Shown here: positions 6,412 to 14,475 of the stretch, in pieces
How the letters are laid out: each line of letters starts with the position of its first letter
Position numbering within the stretch: position 1 is the stretch's first letter
Source of the DNA: JANYCD01 sp043738625
GTDB lineage: Bacteria > Pseudomonadota > Gammaproteobacteria > Burkholderiales > Rhodocyclaceae
Assembly (NCBI GenBank): GCA_043738625.1
Contig: JAYUFR010000004.1
Coordinates: 1 to 23,672 of the forward strand
Direction of reading: 5' to 3'
Length of the DNA: 23,672 bases
Made by a program: the position numbers and the translations under genes
Notes under the pieces: model-generated
Seen by the model: only the letters and a program-made list of their open reading frames with translations
Told to the model about the DNA's origin: nothing
Databases searched by the model: none

Positions 6412-7986
6412 TTAATCCCGACGATCCAGACGCACGATCTTGGGAACCGCAGTCGGCAGCGACGAATAGGCAGACCACACTGCTCCGCTCTTGGCATCGA
6501 CCACCACGTGCCGCGTATAGGCGGGCTCTGTCGGCAGCGGGTAGCGCTCAACCGCATGGGTCTTGGTATCGAAGCGCAACAGGGAGCTGTCAAGCGATCC
6601 GGTAATCCAGACCGCACCGCCGCGCGGATCGACCGCCGCCGCATAGGGACCGATGGCGGAATTTCCCAGATTGAAGCGCTCAAAGGTCTCGCTGTCCGGA
6701 TCGAAACGGGTCAGATAGCCGGTATCGAATTCTGGGATCCAGATAGAGCCGTCGACGTCGATATCGCTGCGGCGAGGGCCGGAAAGTGCTTCAGGCATCT
6801 TGTACAGCTTCATCTCGATGTTTCGGGTATCAAAGCGGACAAGCGTGTTGCCCGCCATTTGTGTCGCCCACAGCCTGTCTTTTGCATCGATGTGAAGTCC
6901 ATAAGGCAGCGGTTTGCCGGCGGAATCAGGAAGGTTCGCACTGGGCAAGACGTAGATGGTTACCTTGCCAGTGGTCGGATTCAGGTTTCCTACCCGCTCC
7001 GGCTTGGAGAAGTAGTCGTTGAACCAGGCGCTGCCCTTGGAGTCCAGAACGATGTCATGCGCATACATCCCGATCGGGTAGGTGCGTATCTTCCGGGTTT
7101 TCGGATCAAGGCGCACTACCGACTTGGTGCCGCCCAGCACGATCCACAATATTCCCTTCCTGTCGAAGGCAAGGGCGCGGACCTGGGCAGGCTGAGTTTC
7201 GTTCTTTTTAGTCACGGCGAAGCGCTCGATCTTGCCGGTCTTCGGATCAAGCGCCCACATCGCATTGGTCCAGAACGCAGTGATCCAGATGCGTCCATCC
7301 GGCCCGATGCCGACGTCGTGCGGCAATTCGCTGGCCACCGGCACCGGATATTCGGTGATCGTCACCTTGCCGCCGATCGCCGGTTGCACCGCCGCCCCCG
7401 GATTCAGAGTGGCAAGCCGTGCTGGCGTGAGATTGGTCGACAACCAGGCCGCGTATTTTTCAGTATCGATCTCCGGCGATACCAGCGCATAGACATCGAT
7501 CGCCTTCATCAACTTGATCGCTTCGGCCCACTTGGCATGATCGCGCACCTTGCCGTCCTTCCAGATACGACCGTGGGCAATCTCGTGGCAGCCCGCGCAA
7601 TTTAGCAGGAAGCGACGCTTGTCCTCGCCTTCGGGCAGCAGCGACAACAGCGACGAAGACGGCGCCAGCAGCAGGGGGTCGGCCGCCGGAGTGGCCTCCA
7701 GCTTCACCACGGCGCCATCGTCGGCCGAGGTCTTCGCATCCTCCAGACCCGGCGCACGTGACCTGATCTGAAACGGGCCCGCATATGGAGTGCTGATCGA
7801 GAACCGGCCGCTGCCATCAGCGTAGACGCTGACGGCGATGCCGTTCTTTGCCTCGGCAGTCACCAGCGCTCCGGCCAGGGGCTGACCACTGGCAGTGACC
7901 GTGCCGGATATCGTGGCGGCAGTGCCGGATACGGCAGCAGTCAGCAGTCCAGCGAGCAGCAGTGGCGATGTAAACGAACGAATCAT
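6412..7986 (-). CDS. Secreted CarboxypepD_reg-like / c-type haem / Vgb-like beta-propeller protein (copy 1)
   Basis: A 524-residue exported protein. A signal peptide (1-24, ending SGTAA) is followed by a carboxypeptidase-regulatory-like beta-sandwich (about 26-97: SGTVTASGQPLAGALV, DGSGRFSI). One haem-attachment motif CAGCH (130-134) comes next. The rest, about 205-515, is a beta-propeller of the streptogramin-lyase (Vgb)/SMP-30 type with repeated blades such as GPDGRIWITAFW, DPKTGKIERF and DAKDRLWATQ. The cytochrome site makes antibiotic inactivation unlikely and a periplasmic redox role plausible. The ribosome site AGGAGG lies five bases from the ATG, and the upstream paralogue ends 12 bases away, so the two are translated from one message. 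The propeller could bind a substrate or another cytochrome; neither can be shown here. Confidence 0.9.
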   Translation of the reverse strand: MIRSFTSPLLLAGLLTAAVSGTAATISGTVTASGQPLAGALVTAEAKNGIAVSVYADGSGRFSISTPYAGPFQIRSRAPGLEDAKTSADDGAVVKLEATPAADPLLLAPSSSLLSLLPEGEDKRRFLLNCAGCHEIAHGRIWKDGKVRDHAKWAEAIKLMKAIDVYALVSPEIDTEKYAAWLSTNLTPARLATLNPGAAVQPAIGGKVTITEYPVPVASELPHDVGIGPDGRIWITAFWTNAMWALDPKTGKIERFAVTKKNETQPAQVRALAFDRKGILWIVLGGTKSVVRLDPKTRKIRTYPIGMYAHDIVLDSKGSAWFNDYFSKPERVGNLNPTTGKVTIYVLPSANLPDSAGKPLPYGLHIDAKDRLWATQMAGNTLVRFDTRNIEMKLYKMPEALSGPRRSDIDVDGSIWIPEFDTGYLTRFDPDSETFERFNLGNSAIGPYAAAVDPRGGAVWITGSLDSSLLRFDTKTHAVERYPLPTEPAYTRHVVVDAKSGAVWSAYSSLPTAVPKIVRLDRRD

Positions 7987-7998
7987 GAGGCCTCCTGA

Positions 7999-9609
7999 TT
8001 AATTGACAAGATCAAGCGCGTGATGAACGCGAAGCAGCAAGCCATTTTCTCGCAAAGCGTGCTTGTTGGGGTAACTCGACAACGCGGTCCATACGTCACC
8101 GGTCGAGTAGTCGATGGAGATCATGCGGCCATAAGACAGGTACGACGGCAGACGGAATGTCGTAGCCTTGCCGCTCTTCGGGTCCAGCGCGTAGATTGCG
8201 TTGCCGCCGTTGCCCGTGATCCAGACACGGTTGGACTTGGCATCGTAGCGCGCGACGTAGGGAAACGAATCGGCATCCGGCAGCGAGAATTCCTTCTGGC
8301 TGCCGTCGCGTGTGTTGTAGCGCAGTATCGTGCCGTAACCCGACAGCGGAATCCACAGGTTGTCGTCATTGTCGATGTGCATGCGGTGCGGCCCGCTGTC
8401 CGGGCGCGGCAATGTCCACTCCTTGCCCTGGCCGGTGGCGGGATCAACAAAGCCGAGGATGTTTTCCGAGTACTTGTTATACCAGATCACGCCTTTGGAA
8501 TTGACGGCAACGCCATAGGGCCTGCCCGAGGGCAAGCCCGGCAGCATAACCTCCTTCAGCGCGCCGCTGGTTGGATCCAGCATCGAGATGCGATTGCCGC
8601 CGAACTGCGAAATGTAAAGGCGGCCGCTCGCATCTTTCTTCACCAACCCTTCCGAATCGAGGGCGAACGAGTGCACCAGTGTGCCCTTGGCGAAACCGTC
8701 GTAAATACGCCATTCCCCATTCGCCGGATTGAAGCGCGCAACCTTGTCGGCAAGCTGGAAGGTGATCCAAAGATAGCCATCGTGGTCAAAGTTGAGCGTA
8801 TGCATGCCGGTGCCGTGAATCGGGGCTGGATAGACTTTCTGCGCGCCGGTGCGCGGATCGACCGCGATCAGTTCGTCCCGCACATAGTCGCCAACATATG
8901 CAGTACCGGTGCGCGGATCGACCGCCATGTCGTGTGCCCAACTGGTGACGTCACCCACGGCGTATTCGGTCAGGCGCGCCTTGGTCACAACATTGGCGCG
9001 CCTGGCGAATGAATCGAACGGGGCCGGCTTGGCGCCGAAGTTTTGTGCGGCGATCCAACTCGCCAGCTTGCCGTCGTCCGTTTGCACGATGACACTGTAA
9101 ACGTCGGCCTGGGAACGCATCTGCTTGATGATCCTGCCCCAGCCTTCGACATCGCGCGGAATGCGGGTCAGCGGCGAACCCAGGTCATGGCAAATGGTGC
9201 AGGAAGTCACGAACGTGGCCTTCGTGGGTTCGCCGGGCAAGGCATTGAGCCACGCGGCGCCCGGCGTGGACAAGTGCATGGCATCGTCGGGCAGCAGCTT
9301 CAGATCGACGACGGCATCCCGTTCGCCCAATGCCAGATTGGTGCTGACGCCATCGTTGAAGCCAAGCTTGCGGGCACGCAAGTCGTACTGCCCCGGAAAC
9401 AGGTCATCGATCCGGTAGCGTCCGGCAGAATTGGTAAATACGGTAACGGCCATTTTGCGCGCGCCGTTCTGGGCAGTCACAAAAACATTGGCCTGCAGCT
9501 TGCCGGCGGGGTCATGAACAACACCAGTCAGGACGCTGGCAAACGCCGTCGTGGCGATCGCACTACCGGCAAGCAGTGCGACAAAACGTAGGGCTTCGCT
9601 ACCGTTCAT
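7999..9609 (-). CDS. Secreted CarboxypepD_reg-like / c-type haem / Vgb-like beta-propeller protein (copy 2)
   Basis: A 536-residue paralogue of the following gene with the same order of parts: signal peptide (about 1-25), carboxypeptidase-regulatory-like domain (about 27-105, with DPAGKLQANVFV and NSAGRYRIDDLFPGQYD), one haem motif CTICH (137-141), then a Vgb-like propeller (blades with DPRTGTAYVGDY, HDGYLWITFQ, DNDDNLWIPL). A Met-rich upstream extension to 9648 is rejected because GAGGAGAG lies directly before the ATG at 9609, which also gives a clean signal peptide. It starts a two-gene unit and is divergent from the membrane/cytochrome genes beginning at 9895, so the two halves probably share regulation. 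The duplicates have diverged considerably, which suggests distinct partners or substrates. Confidence 0.9.
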   Translation of the reverse strand: MNGSEALRFVALLAGSAIATTAFASVLTGVVHDPAGKLQANVFVTAQNGARKMAVTVFTNSAGRYRIDDLFPGQYDLRARKLGFNDGVSTNLALGERDAVVDLKLLPDDAMHLSTPGAAWLNALPGEPTKATFVTSCTICHDLGSPLTRIPRDVEGWGRIIKQMRSQADVYSVIVQTDDGKLASWIAAQNFGAKPAPFDSFARRANVVTKARLTEYAVGDVTSWAHDMAVDPRTGTAYVGDYVRDELIAVDPRTGAQKVYPAPIHGTGMHTLNFDHDGYLWITFQLADKVARFNPANGEWRIYDGFAKGTLVHSFALDSEGLVKKDASGRLYISQFGGNRISMLDPTSGALKEVMLPGLPSGRPYGVAVNSKGVIWYNKYSENILGFVDPATGQGKEWTLPRPDSGPHRMHIDNDDNLWIPLSGYGTILRYNTRDGSQKEFSLPDADSFPYVARYDAKSNRVWITGNGGNAIYALDPKSGKATTFRLPSYLSYGRMISIDYSTGDVWTALSSYPNKHALRENGLLLRVHHALDLVN

Positions 9610-9830
9610 TTTCTCTCCTCGGGTCATATCTAGGGCTGGGCAACTCATTCTCTACCAGAGGATATATGGAACGGGCAGCAGACTGTTGTTCGAAAGCGAG
9701 GGGAAAACATGCCTATAAGTGAACTGGTTCGCCCCAATCGCCGCGAACTGCCGTGGCAAGCGGAAACTTGCGGGCCAACCTGTCTGCAATGCGCCGGGGG
9801 AGAGACGAAGATTGGCCTCCATAAAATCAA

Positions 9831-9859
9831 TTGACGTCACCCTATTGAAACTCTATCTT
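9831..9859 (+). promoter_or_regulatory. Predicted sigma70-type promoter of the membrane/cytochrome operon
   Basis: TTGACG (9831-9836) and TATCTT (9854-9859) are 17 bases apart. The expected transcription start near 9866 leaves about 30 bases before the ATG at 9895. It lies in the 285-base divergent gap (9610-9894); no clear promoter was found in the opposite direction, and the rest of the gap holds no credible gene. Confidence 0.6.
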
Positions 9860-9894
9860 GTGCAAACAAGTCTAATGTGGAGAAAAAGCTGACA

Positions 9895-10356
9895 ATGGAT
9901 GTCGTGATCTTGATATGCCATGGGTTAACCGCCATCGCTCTCTTGGGGGCCATCACCCACCAGGGACTTGGTGTCTGGAGAGACACGCCGGCACCGGCCC
10001 GGCTTTTCGTGGACCGTTTCCGGGCGGTGCCAGGAGTGGGCTACGCCAACGCCGTTGTGGTGTTGTACATCACGACATTTGCGCTTGGCGCCTACATCTA
10101 CCCGGCGTATGTAATGGATGCGAAACGCGCACTTTTTGAACTGGGCTTGAGAAAGGCAATTTTCGTATTCCAGATGAAAGAACATATTGCGGTCATCGGC
10201 TTGAGCCTTTTGGCGGCTTACTGGTATTTCTGGAGGCAGGTTCCGTTGAGCGAACATGTGGCAACGCGAAGAATGCTCACCACCGTGCTGATGGCAGCAG
10301 TCTGGTGGAATCTCGTCATTGGCCATATCCTGAACAACCTCAGGGGAATCGCATGA
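9895..10356 (+). CDS. Four-helix integral membrane protein with membrane histidines
   Basis: A 153-residue protein of no family I recognise. Four membrane segments are visible at about 3-25, 49-72, 95-113 and 127-146. Histidines fall within or at the ends of these helices: His9, His22, His97 and His144. That arrangement would suit binding of one or two b-type haems, as in four-helix cytochrome b proteins, but this is inference from position only. The ATG at 9895 is preferred over a GTG at 9877, because GGAG at 9879-9882 then lies about 12 bases upstream and the first helix starts at once. The stop overlaps the next ATG by four bases (ATGA), a sign of coupled translation. Its neighbours encode secreted haem proteins, so it may pass electrons between them and the quinone pool. 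Confidence 0.8.
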   Translation: MDVVILICHGLTAIALLGAITHQGLGVWRDTPAPARLFVDRFRAVPGVGYANAVVVLYITTFALGAYIYPAYVMDAKRALFELGLRKAIFVFQMKEHIAVIGLSLLAAYWYFWRQVPLSEHVATRRMLTTVLMAAVWWNLVIGHILNNLRGIA

Positions 10357-10685
10357 GCAGTTATTTCTCGCTGCGGATTTTCTCACTCATCTTCGGCGGT
10401 GTTTACACGCTAGCGGTCATCTATAACCTGCCGCTGTTCTACTATTTTCCGGCGGTCAAGCAGTTCTCGCTGCATGATTTGCCCCTTGAGTCGTTCGGAC
10501 CAGGCATGTCCTGGTTCGGTTGGATAGCGACAGCTGCTCTGAGTGCGGTGATTGCGGCAGTTGTTTTTCCTCCGTTGTTGCCGAAACGATGGATGGACCA
10601 ACTGCCGCTGGGAGTTTTTTGGCTGGTGCCGTTGGCGATGCTGATCGGAGGCTTTTTCCGCGAGCAGGACTGGCTGCTCAAATAG
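10353..10685 (+). CDS. Three-helix integral membrane protein of unknown function
   Basis: A 110-residue membrane protein with likely segments at about 8-30, 51-75 and 84-101. A loop of about 20 residues (31-50) includes a single His41 and ends in FGPGMSWFGW. The charged C-terminus reads REQDWLLK. No family is recognised. AGGGGAA precedes the ATG by a few bases, and the ATG overlaps the stop of the preceding gene. Being translationally coupled to the four-helix protein, it is probably its partner subunit; the pair would form a seven-helix membrane module. It has no Cys and no haem motif of its own. Confidence 0.8.
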   Translation: MSSYFSLRIFSLIFGGVYTLAVIYNLPLFYYFPAVKQFSLHDLPLESFGPGMSWFGWIATAALSAVIAAVVFPPLLPKRWMDQLPLGVFWLVPLAMLIGGFFREQDWLLK

Positions 10686-10709
10686 CGAGGCCAATATGGG
10701 AAACACAGC

Positions 10710-11108
10710 ATGAACACTGTAAAAAACAAACTCCTCTCACGGTCGATCATGGCGCTTGTTTTTCTGGCGTCCACCATGGCGTCATCGCTGACATGGGCGC
10801 CCTATGGCTACGACCCGGCGGCGCATCAGAACGATGCGCCGGGAAATGTCTATTTCGGCTCGGCCAAGGATACCAACGGTGATTATGTTGCTGGAGCAAC
10901 CATTGTCCTGGACACCAAAAAAGTGGAGTTCGTCACCGTGACTGACCCCACAGGACGTTTCCGGCTGGAACTTCCGGTCGACATGTTGCCTGCGGATGTC
11001 ACGCCGCGCTGTTCCCGCAAGGACTACAAATTGGGAGAAATCGTGAAACGGCTGCCCCCAGCTGGGGCGCCAACGCCAGTTGAGGTCAATTGCGTTCTAA
11101 ACAAATAG
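10710..11108 (+). CDS. Small secreted carboxypeptidase-regulatory-like domain protein
   Basis: A 132-residue protein with a signal peptide (about 1-30, hydrophobic IMALVFLASTMASSL) and one beta-sandwich domain of the carboxypeptidase-regulatory-like type. The domain shows GNVYFGSAKDTNGDYVAGATIV, then DPTGRFRLELPVDM, the same signature as the N-terminal domains of the two propeller proteins encoded divergently. Two cysteines, in TPRCSRKD and VNCVLNK, may form a disulphide. The ribosome site GGGAAA lies nine bases before the ATG. It follows the three-helix gene by 24 bases and precedes the cytochrome gene by 13 bases, so it belongs to the same operon. A structural or docking role for the shared domain is plausible but unproven. 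Confidence 0.8.
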   Translation: MNTVKNKLLSRSIMALVFLASTMASSLTWAPYGYDPAAHQNDAPGNVYFGSAKDTNGDYVAGATIVLDTKKVEFVTVTDPTGRFRLELPVDMLPADVTPRCSRKDYKLGEIVKRLPPAGAPTPVEVNCVLNK

Positions 11109-11121
11109 ACGCCAGCGGTCG

Positions 11122-12363
11122 ATGCGCAGAATAATTGGCGGCGTAGTCGCGCTGGGGGTTCTCGTGCTCGGTGCTGTGACTCTTGACCAGTCTCAAGGTT
11201 CAGAACTCGATGCCCGTCGTGACGCCGAAACATTGCAGCGGCAACGCGCACATGTCTGGAAAATCCTGTCGTCGATTGTGCCAGTCTCAGGCAGCAAGCA
11301 GGCGTTTCTGTTTTCCGAATGGTTCAACGAGGCAGAAGTGTTCGCCGCCAAAGACCAGCGTATCGGGCAACCACGAGTACCTTTCCCCGGCCTGCCGATT
11401 GGCTCTTCCGCCGCCGTGGAGCTTCGTCTCAATCACTACGGCGATGCGCCGCTGATCACATTTGTTCATTACAATTTTTCCGCTTATCAGCACATCAGGC
11501 AACATCAGCTCTATCGCGAAAAGCGGCTTCAGGAAATTGGCCGGGTCGGCGACAACGATGCGACCTTCCCTTCGATGAAGACCATCCCGCCACTTCCTTC
11601 AAGTGCCGCGGCCATGATGACCGGTTGGTGGCCCGTAGATGCCAAAGGCCTTGTACCCATGCCGGTCTGGGATCCGGATACCACCGATCTGAAAGCGGGC
11701 GGCAACAACTATCCGGGCTGGAAACGAGTGGTAGCAATCGGGTCTGATGACGCCGTCGCATCCGGACAATCTCCTGCGCTGGTCTTTGCCGGAAGAACAT
11801 TCCCGGCCCCACATCGTGTGCGCCTGCATGACCTCGTTCATATCAAGGTTGATCGCTCCATGGCACTAAGGTTAATGGCCGATATCGGGTCACGCAAGGC
11901 CGCCGTGCTGGTGCTGGGGCGACCTTTGGAGGCGGGAGATTTCCTGGCGTTGGTCGGCTTGCAAGTTTTCAGCGCCGAGTCTTCGACAGGAACCTGGGGA
12001 ACCTTCTGGTGGCACGACCGACCGATGGAAGGGCCGTTTGCGAAAGACCGCCCGGACGACATGAAGGGAGTCTGGAGAAACTATCTCATGGACACCACGT
12101 CTGACGCGATGCTTCCCCGCGAACCAGATGGATCAGCGCACATTTGCTTCAATCCATGGTTTGAAGCGAAATTCCCCGATGGCGGACAAGGCGCCGGGGT
12201 AACGTCCAACTGCGTGAGCTGCCATAGTCGGGCCAGCTATCCCACGATCAATTTTCTGCCGATCCACCGTGGATACCCCGACCCACTCAACGACTCCGCC
12301 TTTGCGGCAGGACGGGTACGCACCGGACAACTGTGGTCAGTGGCCAATCCACTGGTTCGGTAG
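11122..12363 (+). CDS. Secreted single-haem c-type cytochrome-like protein
   Basis: A 413-residue exported protein. The N-terminus (MRRII plus a hydrophobic stretch to about residue 20) is a signal peptide or signal anchor. One haem-attachment motif, CVSCH, lies close to the C-terminus (364-368), followed only by about 45 residues with possible Met- or His-free ligands; His379 in PIHRGYP is one candidate distal ligand. The long region before the motif is not a recognised cytochrome fold. It contains blocks such as GWWPVDAKGLVPMPVWDPD and WGTFWWHDRP that resemble uncharacterised cytochrome-c family proteins. A haem site at the end of a 360-residue domain is unusual and suggests an enzyme domain with an electron outlet. 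It is the last gene of the plus-strand operon, converging on the flavoprotein gene 55 bases away. Confidence 0.85.
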   Translation: MRRIIGGVVALGVLVLGAVTLDQSQGSELDARRDAETLQRQRAHVWKILSSIVPVSGSKQAFLFSEWFNEAEVFAAKDQRIGQPRVPFPGLPIGSSAAVELRLNHYGDAPLITFVHYNFSAYQHIRQHQLYREKRLQEIGRVGDNDATFPSMKTIPPLPSSAAAMMTGWWPVDAKGLVPMPVWDPDTTDLKAGGNNYPGWKRVVAIGSDDAVASGQSPALVFAGRTFPAPHRVRLHDLVHIKVDRSMALRLMADIGSRKAAVLVLGRPLEAGDFLALVGLQVFSAESSTGTWGTFWWHDRPMEGPFAKDRPDDMKGVWRNYLMDTTSDAMLPREPDGSAHICFNPWFEAKFPDGGQGAGVTSNCVSCHSRASYPTINFLPIHRGYPDPLNDSAFAAGRVRTGQLWSVANPLVR

Positions 12364-12418
12364 TCCCTCCACAGTTGTGCGTCAAATCTGCCGCAGGTCG
12401 TGAATCGCCTCGGCGTAC

Positions 12419-13579
12419 TTACGCGGCTTTCGCTTCCTGTAGGGCAGGAGTCTCGATAAGAGGCCAGCCGATGCAAGCATCGTGGGAACGGAAGTTGCGC
12501 AGCCAGAAAGCCCAGTCCTGCGGCAGCAGCGCGAATGGATCTTCCTGGCCAAGCTCGCGCGCAGCCCACAGCGGCCAGTGCGGATTTGCCAAAGCCGGCC
12601 GGCCGAGCAGAACCAAATCGATCAATCCTTCGCGGATCACCTGATCGGCGACGGTCGGCAGTCCGAGGTTCCAACTGCATGCGACCGGGATTCCGGTTTC
12701 CCGCTTGACGCGCGCCGTACGCTCGACCATGAACGCCAGCTCGGCGAATGGGGTTTCCTTCAGTTCGTCGGTGTTGTAGCCGAAGCTGATGTCGGCCAAG
12801 TCGAGGCCGTGTTCCTTCATCCTGTTGACGGCGAAGACGGCGTCGTCGACCTGCACCCCTGCTTCATTCAGATCGTCGGAACCGAGACGCATGGTGAGCG
12901 GCAGGCGCTCGGGCCACACTTCGCGTACGGCATCCAGCGCTTCGAGCAGGAATCGCATCCGGTTCTCGAGGCTGCCACCGTATTCGTCGGTGCGCTTGTT
13001 GGCGATGGGCGAGAAGAAGCTGGAGGCGAGATAGCCATGGGCGAAGTGCATTTCGAGCCATTCGAAACCAGCCTCGGCTGCGCGCCGGGCGGCCTGGGCG
13101 TAATCGCGATAGATGGCCTTGATCTCGGCTTTGGTCAGCTCATGCACCGGATGCGTGTAGCGGCCGCCGTAGGGGATCGGCGACGGCCCCACTACCTGCC
13201 AGCCATTGGGATGATCCGGCGCCAACTGGATCGCGCCTTCCCACGGCTTGACCTCACTGCTCTTGCGCCCGGTGTGGCCGAGCTGTATCCCCGCCACGCC
13301 GCCCATGTCCTTGATGATGCCCGTTACACGCTTGAGCCCTGGAATCTGCGCGTCGTCGTAGATGCCGCCGCAGCCGATGCTGGTGCGGCCACCCGGGCTG
13401 ATCGCCAGCTGTTCGGGGAAAACCAGACCGAATCCTCCCGCCGCGCGTGAGCCAAGCATCATCACGTGATAGTCGTTCATCAAGCCGTCCTTGGAACGGT
13501 ACATGGTCATCGGCGATACCGCGATGCGGTTGCGCAGCGTGACGCCCTTGAGGGTGTAGGGACTGAATAGGTTAGGCAT
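12419..13579 (-). CDS. NADH:flavin oxidoreductase, old yellow enzyme family
   Basis: A 386-residue FMN-dependent TIM-barrel enzyme of the old yellow enzyme family, closest by eye to the YqjM-like class. Such enzymes reduce activated C=C bonds of enones. FMN and substrate residues are visible: Gln99 in GIQLGH, the catalytic His178/His181 pair in HFAHGYL, FFSPIANKRTDEYGG, Arg207 in LENRMRF, and LGRPALANP near 330. The conserved Cys of YqjM-like enzymes that tunes the flavin (in an APMCMY-type motif) is Thr25 here, in SPMTMY. The ribosome site GGAG lies eight bases before the ATG. As the last gene of the 12-gene operon it probably reduces or oxidises an unsaturated ring ketone made by the dehydrogenases upstream; the substrate is unknown. 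Confidence 0.92.
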   Translation of the reverse strand: MPNLFSPYTLKGVTLRNRIAVSPMTMYRSKDGLMNDYHVMMLGSRAAGGFGLVFPEQLAISPGGRTSIGCGGIYDDAQIPGLKRVTGIIKDMGGVAGIQLGHTGRKSSEVKPWEGAIQLAPDHPNGWQVVGPSPIPYGGRYTHPVHELTKAEIKAIYRDYAQAARRAAEAGFEWLEMHFAHGYLASSFFSPIANKRTDEYGGSLENRMRFLLEALDAVREVWPERLPLTMRLGSDDLNEAGVQVDDAVFAVNRMKEHGLDLADISFGYNTDELKETPFAELAFMVERTARVKRETGIPVACSWNLGLPTVADQVIREGLIDLVLLGRPALANPHWPLWAARELGQEDPFALLPQDWAFWLRNFRSHDACIGWPLIETPALQEAKAA

Positions 13580-13630
13580 GGAATATCTCCGCGTGAAAGA
13601 AAAAAATTAAAGCGCTTGAATTGCTGTCGC

Positions 13631-14422
13631 TCAGGCTACTGCAAATCCACCATCGATGACAAGTTCGGTGCCGGTGATCCAGCATGCGGCATCGGAGGCG
13701 AGGTAGTAAACACCGTTGGCAACGTCCTGGGGGCGACCTCTGCCCAGCGGGTGGGCAGCTTCGAAAGCGGCGGTCGCCGTGGCCACGTCCGGTACCAGCC
13801 CAAGTTTCAGGAAGTCCTTAAGTACCTTGTCCCCCATATCCGTATTCACCATTCCCGGATGCACCGAATTGACGCGGATGCCGTAGTTGAGCTTGGCACA
13901 TTCAATGGCTGCCGCCTTGGTCAACAGGCGTGCGCCGCCCTTGGAAGTGCAGTAGGCACCCAGGGCAAAGCTGCCCTTGAGACCGGCAACGGAAGAAATA
14001 TTGACGATGGAGCCGCCACGCCCCGCAATGCCGCCGGGCTTCATGGCGCGGATAGCGTGCTTGACGCCGAGGAACACGCCGGTGACGTTGACACTCATCG
14101 TCAGGTTAAAGTCTTCCAGTGTGCAGTTTTCCAGCAAGGAGGTGGTCTCGACCCCCGCGTTGTTCACCACGATGTCGAGGCCGCCAAAACGTTTCACTGT
14201 GGCGGCGATGGCGGCTTCCCAATCCGCTTCCCTGGTCACGTCCAGATGCACGAACATCGCATCGCCCAGGCTTGCCGCCGTCTTCTTGCCGACTTCATCC
14301 AGCAGGTCACCGATCACGACCTTGGCGCCGCCCGCCGCAAGCGTTGCCGCGGTTGCCGCACCCAGACCGCGCGCCCCGCCGCTGATGAAAGCCACCTTGC
14401 CGTCGACTCTAAATTCATTCAT
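13631..14422 (-). CDS. Short-chain dehydrogenase, hydroxysteroid/alcohol dehydrogenase-like
   Basis: A 263-residue classical SDR. Visible motifs are SGGARGLG (14-21), Asp39 after the second strand (which favours NAD over NADP), NNAG (87-90), the catalytic Ser in NISSVAG (143/144) and Tyr157-x3-Lys161 in AYCTSKGG. It ends with the family block WITGTELVIDGGFAVA. Two ATGs lie six bases apart; the second (14422) is chosen because GAGGG is nine bases from it but only three from the first. It resembles 3-alpha/20-beta hydroxysteroid dehydrogenase-type SDRs, so oxidation of a ring hydroxyl is likely; the exact substrate is not evident. The gene sits 51 bases before the flavoprotein gene, which fits sequential alcohol oxidation and enone reduction. 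Confidence 0.92.
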   Translation of the reverse strand: MNEFRVDGKVAFISGGARGLGAATAATLAAGGAKVVIGDLLDEVGKKTAASLGDAMFVHLDVTREADWEAAIAATVKRFGGLDIVVNNAGVETTSLLENCTLEDFNLTMSVNVTGVFLGVKHAIRAMKPGGIAGRGGSIVNISSVAGLKGSFALGAYCTSKGGARLLTKAAAIECAKLNYGIRVNSVHPGMVNTDMGDKVLKDFLKLGLVPDVATATAAFEAAHPLGRGRPQDVANGVYYLASDAACWITGTELVIDGGFAVA

Positions 14423-14475
14423 TTTCATTTTCCCTCAGGTTATTTTGTTATCGCTCTGTGTCGGGTTGAGAATGC

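Noticed and set aside
6508..7605. Plus-strand open frame of about 365 codons
   Set aside because: It is antisense to the propeller protein gene, with no family features.
6412..9609. Virginiamycin B lyase (streptogramin resistance)
   Set aside because: The propeller is Vgb-like but the proteins are exported and carry a haem motif and an extra N-terminal domain; resistance is not supported.
12482..13450. Plus-strand open frame of about 322 codons
   Set aside because: It is antisense to the old yellow enzyme gene and has no recognisable domain or ribosome site.
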